Positions 1 through 7,386 of a DNA stretch of 33,217 nucleotides are shown piece by piece. Every line of letters begins with the position of its first letter. Position 1 is the stretch's first letter. The stretch covers positions 1-33,217 of the forward strand of contig DHQV01000082.1 of the NCBI GenBank assembly GCA_002408185.1, read 5' to 3'. The notes under the pieces are model-generated. The model searched no databases and was not told the DNA's origin. It was given only the letters and a program-made list of their open reading frames with translations. The DNA is from Deltaproteobacteria bacterium UBA5329 (lineage in GTDB: Bacteria; Desulfobacterota; Syntrophorhabdia; Syntrophorhabdales; Syntrophorhabdaceae). Made by a program: the position numbers and the translations under genes.

Positions 1-80
1 TTAACGATGATGTGGCAATCAACAGTTCGGGGTTAGAACAGACGTTTTTTTTGGACTCCCCACTCCTTGCTTCTCACTGT

Positions 81-584
81 TTACTGTCTACGGTTTTTGT
101 TTCTTTTCTTTTCCAGACGGACTTCTTTTTCCTGTTCGTAGACGTCTTCCGTAAGGGTCGCTACCCGCTCACGCCATCTGGGATCATCCTTGTTCAGTTC
201 GACCTCTTCGTGAAAATCGGAGAGACTGTGATTTAAAAGCTTGTAAGGGTTGTCTTCCGATTCTATATCAAAAAATGTATGTCTCAATTCGTGCCGAAGT
301 ATCTTTACCCTGTCCAGGTCAGTGATATTATCCCAGCATTTCTTATCAATGGTGATGATATAGTCATACCCGTTATGGTAGTCGGCCCCATCCCGTGTCA
401 GATGGCGGATAAGATCATTTGTCTTTATTATCCGGGCAAGGACCACCTGTCCCCCCGATTTTCTCTTTTTCAGATCAAAAAGCACTTTGATCTTTGCATT
501 GACGAGCTCGGGGAAATCTTTGGACCTGACCTCTTTGAGCAACTCGATTGCGTGATCGGTCACCTCGTCGTATCTTAATCCCAT
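81..584 (-). CDS. putative zinc metallopeptidase, phage-metallopeptidase-like
   Basis: A 167-residue protein with an HExxH zinc site at residues 98-102 (HELRH) inside a hydrophobic helix, followed by a second polar cluster near residue 125 (DFHEEVE) that could supply the third metal ligand. This pattern and length fit the small putative phage metallopeptidase domain proteins also found on bacterial chromosomes. The substrate is unknown. It has no signal peptide or membrane segment, so it should be cytosolic. The C-terminus is a charged Lys/Arg-rich tail. The ATG start is supported by a strong ribosome site (GGGAGG) about five bases upstream. It stands alone, with AT-rich intergenic DNA on its downstream side. 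The metallopeptidase fold is likely; catalytic activity is inferred from the motif only. Confidence 0.7.
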   Translation of the reverse strand: MGLRYDEVTDHAIELLKEVRSKDFPELVNAKIKVLFDLKKRKSGGQVVLARIIKTNDLIRHLTRDGADYHNGYDYIITIDKKCWDNITDLDRVKILRHELRHTFFDIESEDNPYKLLNHSLSDFHEEVELNKDDPRWRERVATLTEDVYEQEKEVRLEKKRNKNRRQ

Positions 585-1036
585 TATACCTCCCGTTGTG
601 TTGTGACGCCGAAGATTATCACGAAGGTCGGTAGAAAAGCAAGGGACGTACGACAGCTGCGATTCTTGACATATACGGGCTCATTTAAAAAAGGTTCAAG
701 CGAACTTTTGCATTTTACTGTTTTTCCCCGTCTTCATCGTGCTCGCTGGCGGGAACAGGATGTTTTCGCTTCACGATGCCGGCCGCCGCATTGTCAAGAA
801 TGTACACTTTATTTTTTCACAGCATTAATCTCGGAAACCAGAGCGTCGATATTTTCGACTAGTTCACCGGCCGAGATTTTTCCTGTTGCATATCCTTCTT
901 TTGGAGAAGCTACATAAACTACAATGTCCATCACAACTGTCCTTTGAGAAAATTATATATGACACAACGATTATGACGGAACATATGATTGACAACAGGG
1001 CCGTCATGACCAAATTCGTGACGCGGCTGTCCCGTC
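585..1036. other. gene-poor stretch between metallopeptidase and NusA-like remnant
   Basis: No convincing full gene is present. On the minus strand a 40-codon frame (809-931) has a reasonable ribosome site, and a second 30-codon frame beginning with GTG (715-807) abuts it. Neither resembles a family I know. A weak minus-strand promoter-like pair (TTGAAC, 18 bases, TATATG) lies upstream of the metallopeptidase gene, roughly 650-690. The stretch may be more decayed DNA of the kind seen in the neighbouring pseudogene. Confidence 0.4.
809..931 (-). CDS. small ORF of 40 residues, unknown
   Basis: A short frame that begins MDIVVYVASP and ends AVKK, with an AAAGGACA ribosome-site-like sequence a few bases before the ATG. 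It has a hydrophobic start and an acidic helical second half, with no cysteine motif or membrane segment. I do not recognise it. It sits directly downstream of the decayed NusA-like gene on the same strand, so it may be another remnant. The only support is the ribosome site and a plausible amino acid composition. Confidence 0.25.
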   Translation of the reverse strand: MDIVVYVASPKEGYATGKISAGELVENIDALVSEINAVKK

Positions 1037-1711
1037 TTAGCAGCATCGGGCCATTCCCGTGTGTTCTTTCGGTTTGCATATATTCTGCTCAGCACTTTTT
1101 ATGAGGATCTCCAGGTTAAGGAGCTTGGCGGCGGTTGCAACGTTCGAACCTCCTTTTCCGGCAAAAAATCCGCAAGCTGGTCCACGCGCACAATTGCCTC
1201 GCGGAGGCTTTGAGAATACAGGATCTGGATCACCTTTTCAACCGGCACAGGGACGAGAGAATTCACAATATATTCTTTTATATCTGAGCTGTACCGCACG
1301 ATAGTGATGGTATCAGCGGTATATCTTGACTCCTTCGAGATACTGCAATGAGACTGTCAACGGATCAAAACCCGAGAGTCCTTCAACCGAGACCTTGGCA
1401 AACGTGCTGCTTGCTATGGATGCCGCTCTTCGGACCCGTATCTTCCCCTCACGTATGGCGGGAGCCAAAACCGTTTCGGTGACACGACGAAAAAATTGCG
1501 GCTATCTCTGGCTCAAGAAGACCTTGCCATCCCCTATCATAAATACGGCCGCTGTACATTCTTCCCTTTCAATGTATTTTTTATATGTGGACCTTTTCGG
1601 GAGGTAACCGACGAGATCGGTCCCCTTGATCAAGACCTAGTACATGTCCTTGCCTGGTAATTCTCTGACGATACAGCACGACACAAGACGTCCGATTTTA
1701 ACGACTGGCAT
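1037..1711 (-). pseudogene. decayed NusA-like S1/KH-domain gene
   Basis: Reading the minus strand across stops and frameshifts gives a continuous NusA-like protein. It begins at an ATG with a strong AGGGAGG ribosome site (1711) and an S1-like part (GRLVSC, then LVGYLPKR). Next comes the NusA-type LSQR-stop-PQFFRRV segment, the first KH region (GKIRVRRAASIASSTFAKVSV, in two parts), DTITIVRYSSDIKEYIVNSL, and a second KH loop AGKGGSNVATAAKLL. Defects are a TAG at 1637-1639, a TAG at 1502-1504, a frameshift near 1313-1318 beside a TGA, and a frameshift in the A6 run at 1163-1168. The N-terminal polymerase-binding domain of true NusA is absent, so the parent was a short NusA paralogue rather than the essential gene. 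The A6 shift could be a sequencing error, but the other three defects could not all be explained that way. Confidence 0.75.
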
Positions 1712-1854
1712 GGTTCCTCCCTTTTCTGAATGTGAAGGGTATTACTTTTGAAAACATAAAAAAGTTCCCAAAGATTTTATTTTTTATCGAGAGTATGTAG
1801 TATGATATCTGTGAAACTTTTCCGCATGCTTGCCTGCGGGTCTGGAGGTTAAAC

Positions 1855-2046
1855 ATGGAATGTACAGTGGAACAAAATATGATATCGTGCACATGCACCT
1901 ACGAAGGATGCCCCCGCAAAGGAAAGTGCTGCGAATGCGTGGCGTACCACAGGGCTAAAAAACAGCTTCCCGGCTGTTTCTTTTCACCGGAAGGTGAAGC
2001 GTCGTATGACCGGTCTTACAGGAAATTTGTTGAAGAAAATCTATAA
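1855..2046 (+). CDS. small cysteine-rich protein, DUF6485-type
   Basis: A 63-residue protein with a dense N-terminal cysteine pattern (CTCTYEGCPRKGKCCEC, then VAYHR) and a C-terminal GCFFSPE...SYDRSYRKF segment. This arrangement is typical of the short DUF6485 cytosolic proteins of anaerobic bacteria, which have no known function. The cysteines suggest a metal or Fe-S site, which is inference. The ATG follows a GGAGG ribosome site about six bases upstream. It is a single gene between the NusA-like remnant, which diverges from it, and a repeat-bearing intergenic region. Confidence 0.75.
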   Translation: MECTVEQNMISCTCTYEGCPRKGKCCECVAYHRAKKQLPGCFFSPEGEASYDRSYRKFVEENL

Positions 2047-2056
2047 AGTTTTGAGT

Positions 2057-2214
2057 CATCAGTCGTAAGGCGTGAGTAGTGCAGTTAAAGACTAAAAAGC
2101 CATCTTCAACTTATTGAGTCTGTAGTTGTCAACGCTTTTCTTGACTAGTGCAAGGAATGGCTAGTATTTCGGGTTTTTGAACACCTTGCGACTGATAACT
2201 CACGACTTGTGATC
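2057..2214. repeat. degenerate inverted repeat pair of the GTCGTAAGG family
   Basis: The left arm (2057-2076) contains CATCAGTCGTAAGGCGTGAG. The right arm (about 2180-2214), read on the other strand, contains TATCAGTCGCAAGGTGT, which matches over most positions. The pair sits in the gap between two convergent gene ends. The same core recurs as a perfect inverted repeat at 9265-9361, so this is a small intergenic repeat family. Confidence 0.55.
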
Positions 2215-2221
2215 TAATTCT

Positions 2222-2713
2222 TCAATCCAATTGTTCAATTATTTCTCCGGCCCGGACACGGATCTCTTTGATGCGGTGGCCCATGGCGGCGATCGATATC
2301 TTGCGTCTGACGTCTTCCTGCTGACGGAGTTGAAGGGTGGGATAAATGTCCAATAATTTATTGAGCGTGGCATTGCACACGTCCGCGTCCTTGAGGTCCA
2401 TAAAGAGAATGAGGGTTGCGGCATCGTCAGGCAAGCCGAATTTGGCCATATATTTTTCCGCCTGTTTCGCAAATGCTTCGGAACCGTAGGCGTTATGAAG
2501 TCTTGCATATAATTTGTCGTGTTCCGGAGTACCCTTGTCCCCCTTGAACAGCCGGCCCAGGGCATCCTTCACCCTGCCCTGCTGCCAGCGGTCCTTGGGT
2601 GCCTCTTTCTTTTTTCCCGCCCCTTTTTCCTGTCTGCCGTAAAATGTACTCCTGTCCCTTCGGCGGTCCATCTCACGCCAGTCGGGCCTTTCATCATCGT
2701 CATAGTCTCCCAT
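2222..2713 (-). CDS. hypothetical protein, 163 residues
   Basis: I do not recognise this protein. Its N-terminal third is very hydrophilic, with an acidic DYDDDERPDW start and then a Lys/Arg-rich part, and is probably disordered. From about residue 55 it becomes an alpha-helical domain with a conserved look (GRLFKGDKGTPEHDKLY, AEKYMAKFGLP, LILFMDLKD, IAAMGHRIKEIR). It has no signal peptide, cysteine motif or membrane span. The start at 2713 is preferred to a longer frame because AGAGGAT lies about five bases before that ATG and the extra 15 residues look like leader DNA. It is divergent from the sdh operon, whose start is about 120 bases away. Confidence 0.7.
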   Translation of the reverse strand: MGDYDDDERPDWREMDRRRDRSTFYGRQEKGAGKKKEAPKDRWQQGRVKDALGRLFKGDKGTPEHDKLYARLHNAYGSEAFAKQAEKYMAKFGLPDDAATLILFMDLKDADVCNATLNKLLDIYPTLQLRQQEDVRRKISIAAMGHRIKEIRVRAGEIIEQLD

Positions 2714-2831
2714 GTTATCCTCTATGCTTTTTATTTTATTATAATAGCAAAACTGCAAAAATCAAAATTTCAGACCATGGAACTCGGGGCCTCTTTTATG
2801 GTATTGTTCTGGTTAACGATCTGGAGTTTGA

Positions 2832-3137
2832 ATGTTCATATGGTTTTTTCATAGGATAAGCGGGATTGCCCTGATCATCCTGATCGGTATCAAGATCCTG
2901 ACGAGCTACTTCCTGCACGGACTGGACAAGAAGCCGGACTGGGCCTTAAGCCTGCATCGGCAGCCCATCCTTGACGTCCTTATCCTAGTATTGTTCACTT
3001 TCCATAGCATGTACGGTATTCGGACCATTATCATGGACTTTGGGTACAGAAATGAAAAACGGCTGTTCCTGTTGGCAAATCTGGCCGCATCTGTCATTTC
3101 GGCATTCCTGCTCTACATGTACTTTATAATTGTATGA
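2832..3137 (+). CDS. sdhC: succinate dehydrogenase/fumarate reductase cytochrome b membrane anchor
   Basis: A 101-residue membrane protein with three hydrophobic helices (about 7-27, 46-68 and 76-100). It carries the SdhC signatures FHRISG at residues 6-11 and HSMYGIRTIIMDF at 58-70; H58 is the expected heme b ligand. It should anchor the SdhA/SdhB dimer to the inner membrane and form the quinone site. A stop codon directly precedes the ATG, and GGAG lies five bases upstream, so this start is firm and the protein is short for the family. Only one anchor subunit is encoded: no sdhD follows, and sdhA begins at once with an ATGA overlap. The real complex may use two copies of this subunit or a second anchor encoded elsewhere. 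Confidence 0.85.
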   Translation: MFIWFFHRISGIALIILIGIKILTSYFLHGLDKKPDWALSLHRQPILDVLILVLFTFHSMYGIRTIIMDFGYRNEKRLFLLANLAASVISAFLLYMYFIIV

Positions 3138-4843
3138 TAACACGTGAACACGATGTCATAATAGTCGGGGGCGGGCTCGCGGGATTGCGCGCTGCAGTTG
3201 GGTTGTGCGAAAAATATGATGTTGCACTCATTTCCAAGGTCCACCCCTTGCGTTCCCATTCCATTGCAGCCCAAGGAGGCATTAATGCAGCGCTTGGAAA
3301 TAATCCGGACAGTGCCGACGATTCCTGGGAAAAGCATGCATTCGATACCATAAAAGGCAGCGATTACCTCGCAGACCAAGACGCTGTCGAGATCATGTGC
3401 AGGGAAGCGACCGGGATCGTCTACGAAATGGAACACTGGGGCTGCCCTTTCAGCCGGTTTTCCGACGGGTCTATTGCACAGAGGCCTTTCGGCGGCGCCG
3501 GGTATCCTAGGACCTGCTACTCTGCAGACCTTACCGGCCATGTTCTTCTCAATACGTTATTCGAAAAAGCGGCCAGTCTTGGCGTCAAGATATACCCCGA
3601 ATGGCATGTACTGGCACTTGCCATTCACGAGAACACCTGTCACGGTGTCGCTGCCTTCGACCTCATGAATGGAGAACTTGTATCCCTCGTGGCGAAAGCC
3701 ACTTTATTCGCGACCGGAGGGTACGGGCGCGTTTATTTTTACTCGACCAATGCGCTCATCAACACAGGAAGCGGGATCGGGATGGCATACAAGGCGGGTG
3801 TCCCGTTAAAGGATATGGAATTCGTACAGTTCCACCCGACCGGTCTTATCGGGACAAACATACTGATGACAGAGGCCTGCCGCGGCGAAGGGGGCTATCT
3901 TATAAACGCGAAGGGCGAGCGCTTCATGGAAAAATACGCCCCGAAGGCCATGGAACTCGCACCCCGTGATATAGTCTCCCGAAGCATCCAAACGGAGATC
4001 GATGAAGGCCGTTGCCTTGAACATCCTCTCGGCAATTATATCCGCCTCGATCTCATGCACCTGGGTGAAAAGAAGATACTCGAAAAATTACCAGGCATTC
4101 GGAAGATATGCATAGATTTTATCGGCATAGACCCTGTCGCGGAGCCTATCCCGATAATGCCGTGCCAGCATTATTCTATGGGCGGCATAGACACCGATGC
4201 TGCGACGGCAACTGAGGTGCAGGGATTTTTTGCCGCCGGCGAGTGCGCCTGCGTCAGTGTCCATGGCGGGAACAGGCTGGGTGGTAATTCTCTCCTGGAA
4301 ACGATCGTATTCGGGAAGATCGCTGCGGCGAGCATAGACACGTATCTATCTGTCACAGCTTCAACGCGGGATAAGGACATTTGCCTCAGTACGGCACGCG
4401 CTGTGGAGATCAAGATCGAAGGCCTCCTTGCGGGGGGACACGAAAAGACATTTCAGCTTCATGGTGAACTCGCAAAAACAATGAGCACATACGTGGGCAT
4501 CTTCAGGGAGCAGGGTGATGTGAAAAAGGCTATGGAAGAGATCGAAGCGCTGAAGAAAAGATACCGGAATGTCGGTGTGTCCTCACCGTCCCTGACTATG
4601 AATTATGAGCTCATGAACGCTATTGAACTGGGATACATGTTCGACGTGGCCCATTCGATAGCTTACGGCGCACTGTTGCGTGAAGAAAGCAGGGGTGCGC
4701 ACTCGCGAACGGATTTCCCGAAAAGGGATGACGAGAAATGGCTTAAGCATTCGATCGCCCGCGTAACAGGCACCGGGGTCCCGGACATATCTTACAGGGA
4801 CGTTACGGTCACCCGCTATAAACCCATGGAGAGGACGTATTGA
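3134..4843 (+). CDS. sdhA: succinate dehydrogenase/fumarate reductase flavoprotein subunit
   Basis: A 569-residue flavoprotein that interconverts succinate and fumarate. Visible features are the FAD-binding VGGGLAGLRAA at 11-21 and H42 in SHSIAAQGG, the histidine that binds FAD covalently. Substrate-site segments are HPTG at 234-237, TEACRGEGG from 246, the catalytic-region arginine R278 in APRDIVSR, H346 in QHYSMGG, and HGGNRLGGNSLLE from 377. Length and motif order are normal for SdhA/FrdA. The direction of catalysis cannot be told from sequence alone. The start overlaps the end of sdhC by four bases (ATGA), and the stop overlaps the TTG start of sdhB, so the subunits are translationally coupled. 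Confidence 0.95.
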   Translation: MITREHDVIIVGGGLAGLRAAVGLCEKYDVALISKVHPLRSHSIAAQGGINAALGNNPDSADDSWEKHAFDTIKGSDYLADQDAVEIMCREATGIVYEMEHWGCPFSRFSDGSIAQRPFGGAGYPRTCYSADLTGHVLLNTLFEKAASLGVKIYPEWHVLALAIHENTCHGVAAFDLMNGELVSLVAKATLFATGGYGRVYFYSTNALINTGSGIGMAYKAGVPLKDMEFVQFHPTGLIGTNILMTEACRGEGGYLINAKGERFMEKYAPKAMELAPRDIVSRSIQTEIDEGRCLEHPLGNYIRLDLMHLGEKKILEKLPGIRKICIDFIGIDPVAEPIPIMPCQHYSMGGIDTDAATATEVQGFFAAGECACVSVHGGNRLGGNSLLETIVFGKIAAASIDTYLSVTASTRDKDICLSTARAVEIKIEGLLAGGHEKTFQLHGELAKTMSTYVGIFREQGDVKKAMEEIEALKKRYRNVGVSSPSLTMNYELMNAIELGYMFDVAHSIAYGALLREESRGAHSRTDFPKRDDEKWLKHSIARVTGTGVPDISYRDVTVTRYKPMERTY

Positions 4844-5580
4844 TACGGGCATCCGCATACACTTTCAAAATACTGCGCTTCGATAGAAAAAAACCCCAGG
4901 AAAAGGCACGGTTCCAGACGTATCGGGTCAAGGTTATCCCCGGACTTACCGTTCTTGCCGTTCTTAACAGGATACGCGACGAGATCGACGGAACCCTTTC
5001 GTTCCGCTCGTCGTGCAGGTCAGCGGTCTGCGGTTCCTGCGCGATGGTCATGAACGGGAAGATAGACCTCGCCTGCAGAACTCAGGTCGCTTCGTTTGGA
5101 AAGGAATCCATAATTCTCGAGCCTCTCCCGAACATGGAGATCATCAAAGACCTCGTCGTGGATATGACACCGTTCTGGACAATGTACGAAAAAGTGAAAC
5201 CATGGCTCATCCGATCGACCCCCGATCCTGAAAAGGAGATCCCGCAAAGTGAAAAGGACAGGTCCCGTATCGATCAATTCGTCAATTGTATCCTGTGCGC
5301 GTGCTGCTATGGGGCATGCCCGGTGATCTCGCGCGACCCCGGGTACCTGGGGCCGGCAGCGCTGGCCAAGCTGGAACGGTTCGTTCTCGATTCGCGGGAT
5401 GAGCGCCCCCACGCCTGGCTCAATGATGTCAACGATGAACACGGTGTCTGGGGCTGCGACACTGTCCTGCGCTGTATCGAAGCATGTCCAAAAGATGTGC
5501 GACCGACCGACGCAATAATTGACCTCAGGAAAAGAATTTTTGTGGACAAGGTAAAGAAACTTTTCGGGAAACAAAGATGA
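4840..5580 (+). CDS. sdhB: succinate dehydrogenase/fumarate reductase iron-sulfur subunit
   Basis: A 246-residue protein that carries electrons from the flavin of SdhA to the quinone. The plant-type 2Fe-2S cluster ligands are C59, C64, C67 and C79. The ferredoxin-like part has C150, C153 and C156 with C216 for 4Fe-4S, and C160, C206 and C212 for 3Fe-4S. All expected cysteines are therefore present, with one extra at C155. The start is a TTG overlapping the sdhA stop, with GGAGAGGA just upstream; no ATG fits the conserved N-terminus as well. The stop overlaps the ATG of the Rieske gene (ATGA), which ties this complex to the downstream cytochrome b genes in one transcript. Confidence 0.95.
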   Translation: MIRASAYTFKILRFDRKKPQEKARFQTYRVKVIPGLTVLAVLNRIRDEIDGTLSFRSSCRSAVCGSCAMVMNGKIDLACRTQVASFGKESIILEPLPNMEIIKDLVVDMTPFWTMYEKVKPWLIRSTPDPEKEIPQSEKDRSRIDQFVNCILCACCYGACPVISRDPGYLGPAALAKLERFVLDSRDERPHAWLNDVNDEHGVWGCDTVLRCIEACPKDVRPTDAIIDLRKRIFVDKVKKLFGKQR

Positions 5581-6047
5581 AGCTTGATCACTCCCTCGTC
5601 ACTCGAAGGACCTTTCTGAACACCCTGTTCGGAGGTTGGCTCGCTGCAATTGCTTCCGGGGGCTTGTACGCCTTTCTCAAGTTTGTCTTTCCGACAGCCG
5701 GGAAAGAACCGGACTTCGTCGTTCTGAACAGGGCGGATTTCCTCGATATTCCCGGCAATACCGTGAAGATGTTCGCATGGGGCGGCAAACCCGGCTTTTT
5801 CCTGAAAAGGGATGACGGGACGACACTTGCCGTAAAGGGTGTCTGTACGCATATGGAATGCAATATTTCGTACCAGCCTGACGTGAAAAAATTCTATTGC
5901 GCATGTCATAAAGGGTGGTTTGACGATAATGGCAGGAATATCGCGGGCCCTCCGCCAAAGCCCCTCGAAAGGTTCGATATTGTTATAACAGGGCAAAAAC
6001 TGGTCATAGCCAAAAAAGGAGCAAAGGTTGATCTCCCGAAAGCTTGA
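5577..6047 (+). CDS. Rieske 2Fe-2S protein of a cytochrome bc/b6f-type complex
   Basis: A 156-residue protein with an N-terminal TRRTFL twin-arginine-like motif (residues 9-14) followed by one hydrophobic anchor (about 17-38). A Rieske domain follows, with cluster ligands C90-T-H92 and C95 and then C108-A-C110-H111. It should hold a high-potential 2Fe-2S cluster on the outer face of the membrane and accept electrons from quinol. Conservative changes replace the usual CTHLGC and CPCHGS with CTHMEC and CACHKG. The start overlaps sdhB by four bases, and the 3' end overlaps the cytochrome b gene by 20 bases. The complex has no neighbouring cytochrome c1 or f gene, so the downstream acceptor is unknown. 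Confidence 0.9.
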   Translation: MKLDHSLVTRRTFLNTLFGGWLAAIASGGLYAFLKFVFPTAGKEPDFVVLNRADFLDIPGNTVKMFAWGGKPGFFLKRDDGTTLAVKGVCTHMECNISYQPDVKKFYCACHKGWFDDNGRNIAGPPPKPLERFDIVITGQKLVIAKKGAKVDLPKA

Positions 6048-7092
6048 AGACTGGATCACCGAACGCTACGATATCAAGGGACTCGGTCGCCTACTCCGTG
6101 CAAAATATGTCCCGTCGCACTGTCTCGATGCCTCGTATTTTACAGGCGGGCTGACTCTCTTTTTATTCATCGTCCAATTCTTGACCGGTATGGGTCTGGC
6201 CCTCTATTATGTTCCTCATTCGGAATATGCCTACAAGAGCATTGTCGATATCATGACAAAACTGAACATGGGCTGGTTTTTCCGTTCACTCCACCATTGG
6301 GGGGCACAGCTCGCGATAGCTTCTTTATTCGTTCATTTTTTCGCGAACCTGCTTCTGAAAGCATACCGCAAACCGCGAGAATTGCTGTGGGTAACCGGTT
6401 TTATCATGATCATCGTCCTAGTCTTTTTCGGACTGAGCGGTTATTTTCTCATCTGGGACCAAAGGGCTTTCACAGCTATCAGGGTTGCAACAGGAGGTGC
6501 GGGAAACCTTCCCCTTATCGGCGGACCGATCAAGGTATTTCTACGCGGAGGGATCGATGTCACGCAGGAAACGCTTACGAGGTTTTATGCCTTGCATGTC
6601 GCTATCCTCCCCATGATAAGCCTCATTATTATTGGACTGCACGTGTTGCTTGTGCAGGTCCACGGCATGAGCGTGCCTGTTTCTCAAAAGGACAAGCAGG
6701 GGCAGCCGCAGCCTTTCTTTCCGAATGTCTTCTATAAAGACCTGATTATCTGGTTTTTGGCCACCGGCATCATCGTAACGCTCGCTGTACTTCTTCCTGC
6801 CGGGATCGGGACCAAGGCCGATCCGATGGCGCCTGCGCCGGAAAATATTAAACCGGAATGGTATTTTCTCTTCGTTTTCCAGACCTTGAAGTTATTTCCC
6901 GGTCAAATGGCGGGGTTTAACGGGGAAACGATCGCCATGACCGTCATTTCTCTCTCTGTATTGTTCGTTCTTTTGGTACCGTTCCTGGATAAAAGGTCAT
7001 CGGCCGGCAAGCCGAGCCCGGCCTACACATGTATCGGTGTTTTTTATCTCCTTTATTTCGTGGCAATGACGATCATAGGTTTTTTAAATTAG
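6028..7092 (+). CDS. cytochrome b of a bc/b6f-type complex (b6 and subunit IV fused)
   Basis: A 354-residue multi-span protein that joins a four-helix cytochrome b6-like part with a subunit-IV-like part. Heme ligands are H89/H103 and H190/H205; the second pair is 14 residues apart, as in b6f-type proteins rather than 13 as in mitochondrial bc1. The quinol-site motif PEWY is at 276-279, followed by FLFVFQTLKLFPG as in subunit IV. The position that binds the extra c-type heme in b6 proteins appears to be Phe38, so that heme is probably absent. The start is a TTG at 6028 with an AAAAAAGGAG site upstream. It acts in the inner membrane with the preceding Rieske protein. Confidence 0.93.
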   Translation: MISRKLEDWITERYDIKGLGRLLRAKYVPSHCLDASYFTGGLTLFLFIVQFLTGMGLALYYVPHSEYAYKSIVDIMTKLNMGWFFRSLHHWGAQLAIASLFVHFFANLLLKAYRKPRELLWVTGFIMIIVLVFFGLSGYFLIWDQRAFTAIRVATGGAGNLPLIGGPIKVFLRGGIDVTQETLTRFYALHVAILPMISLIIIGLHVLLVQVHGMSVPVSQKDKQGQPQPFFPNVFYKDLIIWFLATGIIVTLAVLLPAGIGTKADPMAPAPENIKPEWYFLFVFQTLKLFPGQMAGFNGETIAMTVISLSVLFVLLVPFLDKRSSAGKPSPAYTCIGVFYLLYFVAMTIIGFLN

Positions 7093-7101
7093 AGGCAGAA
7101 A

Positions 7102-7353
7102 ATGATGCGGGGCTCTTTTATCGTTGGGATCGTTCTTTTTTGGATAATTACCCTCTTTACTCATGTGGAAGCGATATCCAGGGATGTCGCCGCATCTCCC
7201 TATCAACGGTACATTGTATATCAGGCACTTATACTTTTCTGGATCGGCATCATCGGCCTCGTGATCATTATCATCATGAAATTGAAGGAAGTAAAACGCA
7301 TTCAGGATATGGATGTGCATAAAGAAGACGAGGATGCTCCTTTCCTTGACTAA
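7102..7353 (+). CDS. small two-span membrane protein of the respiratory operon
   Basis: An 83-residue protein with two hydrophobic helices (about 5-24 and 40-60) and a charged C-terminal tail (KEVKRIQDMDVHKEDED). It begins nine bases after the cytochrome b gene, with a weak GAGG-type ribosome site. I do not recognise a family. Size, topology and position suggest a small accessory subunit of the Rieske/cytochrome b complex, which is inference. There are no cysteines or heme motifs, so it is not the missing cytochrome c. Confidence 0.75.
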   Translation: MMRGSFIVGIVLFWIITLFTHVEAISRDVAASPYQRYIVYQALILFWIGIIGLVIIIIMKLKEVKRIQDMDVHKEDEDAPFLD

Positions 7354-7386
7354 GGAGTATCAAACCTTTATTATGTTTCAGCCTCT

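Noticed and set aside
50..80. Possible repeat or terminator left of the metallopeptidase gene
   Set aside because: The T8 run and CACTCC-type sequence have no partner arm within the window, and the core differs from the GTCGTAAGG family.
1037..1711. Reading the two TAG codons as a recoded amino acid such as pyrrolysine
   Set aside because: Two independent frameshifts and the final truncation show decay, and the second TAG replaces an ordinary Thr/Ser position of NusA.
2519..2854. Plus-strand frame overlapping the unknown 163-residue protein
   Set aside because: It is antisense to a frame with a good ribosome site and has no recognisable domain; it is also out of frame with sdhC.
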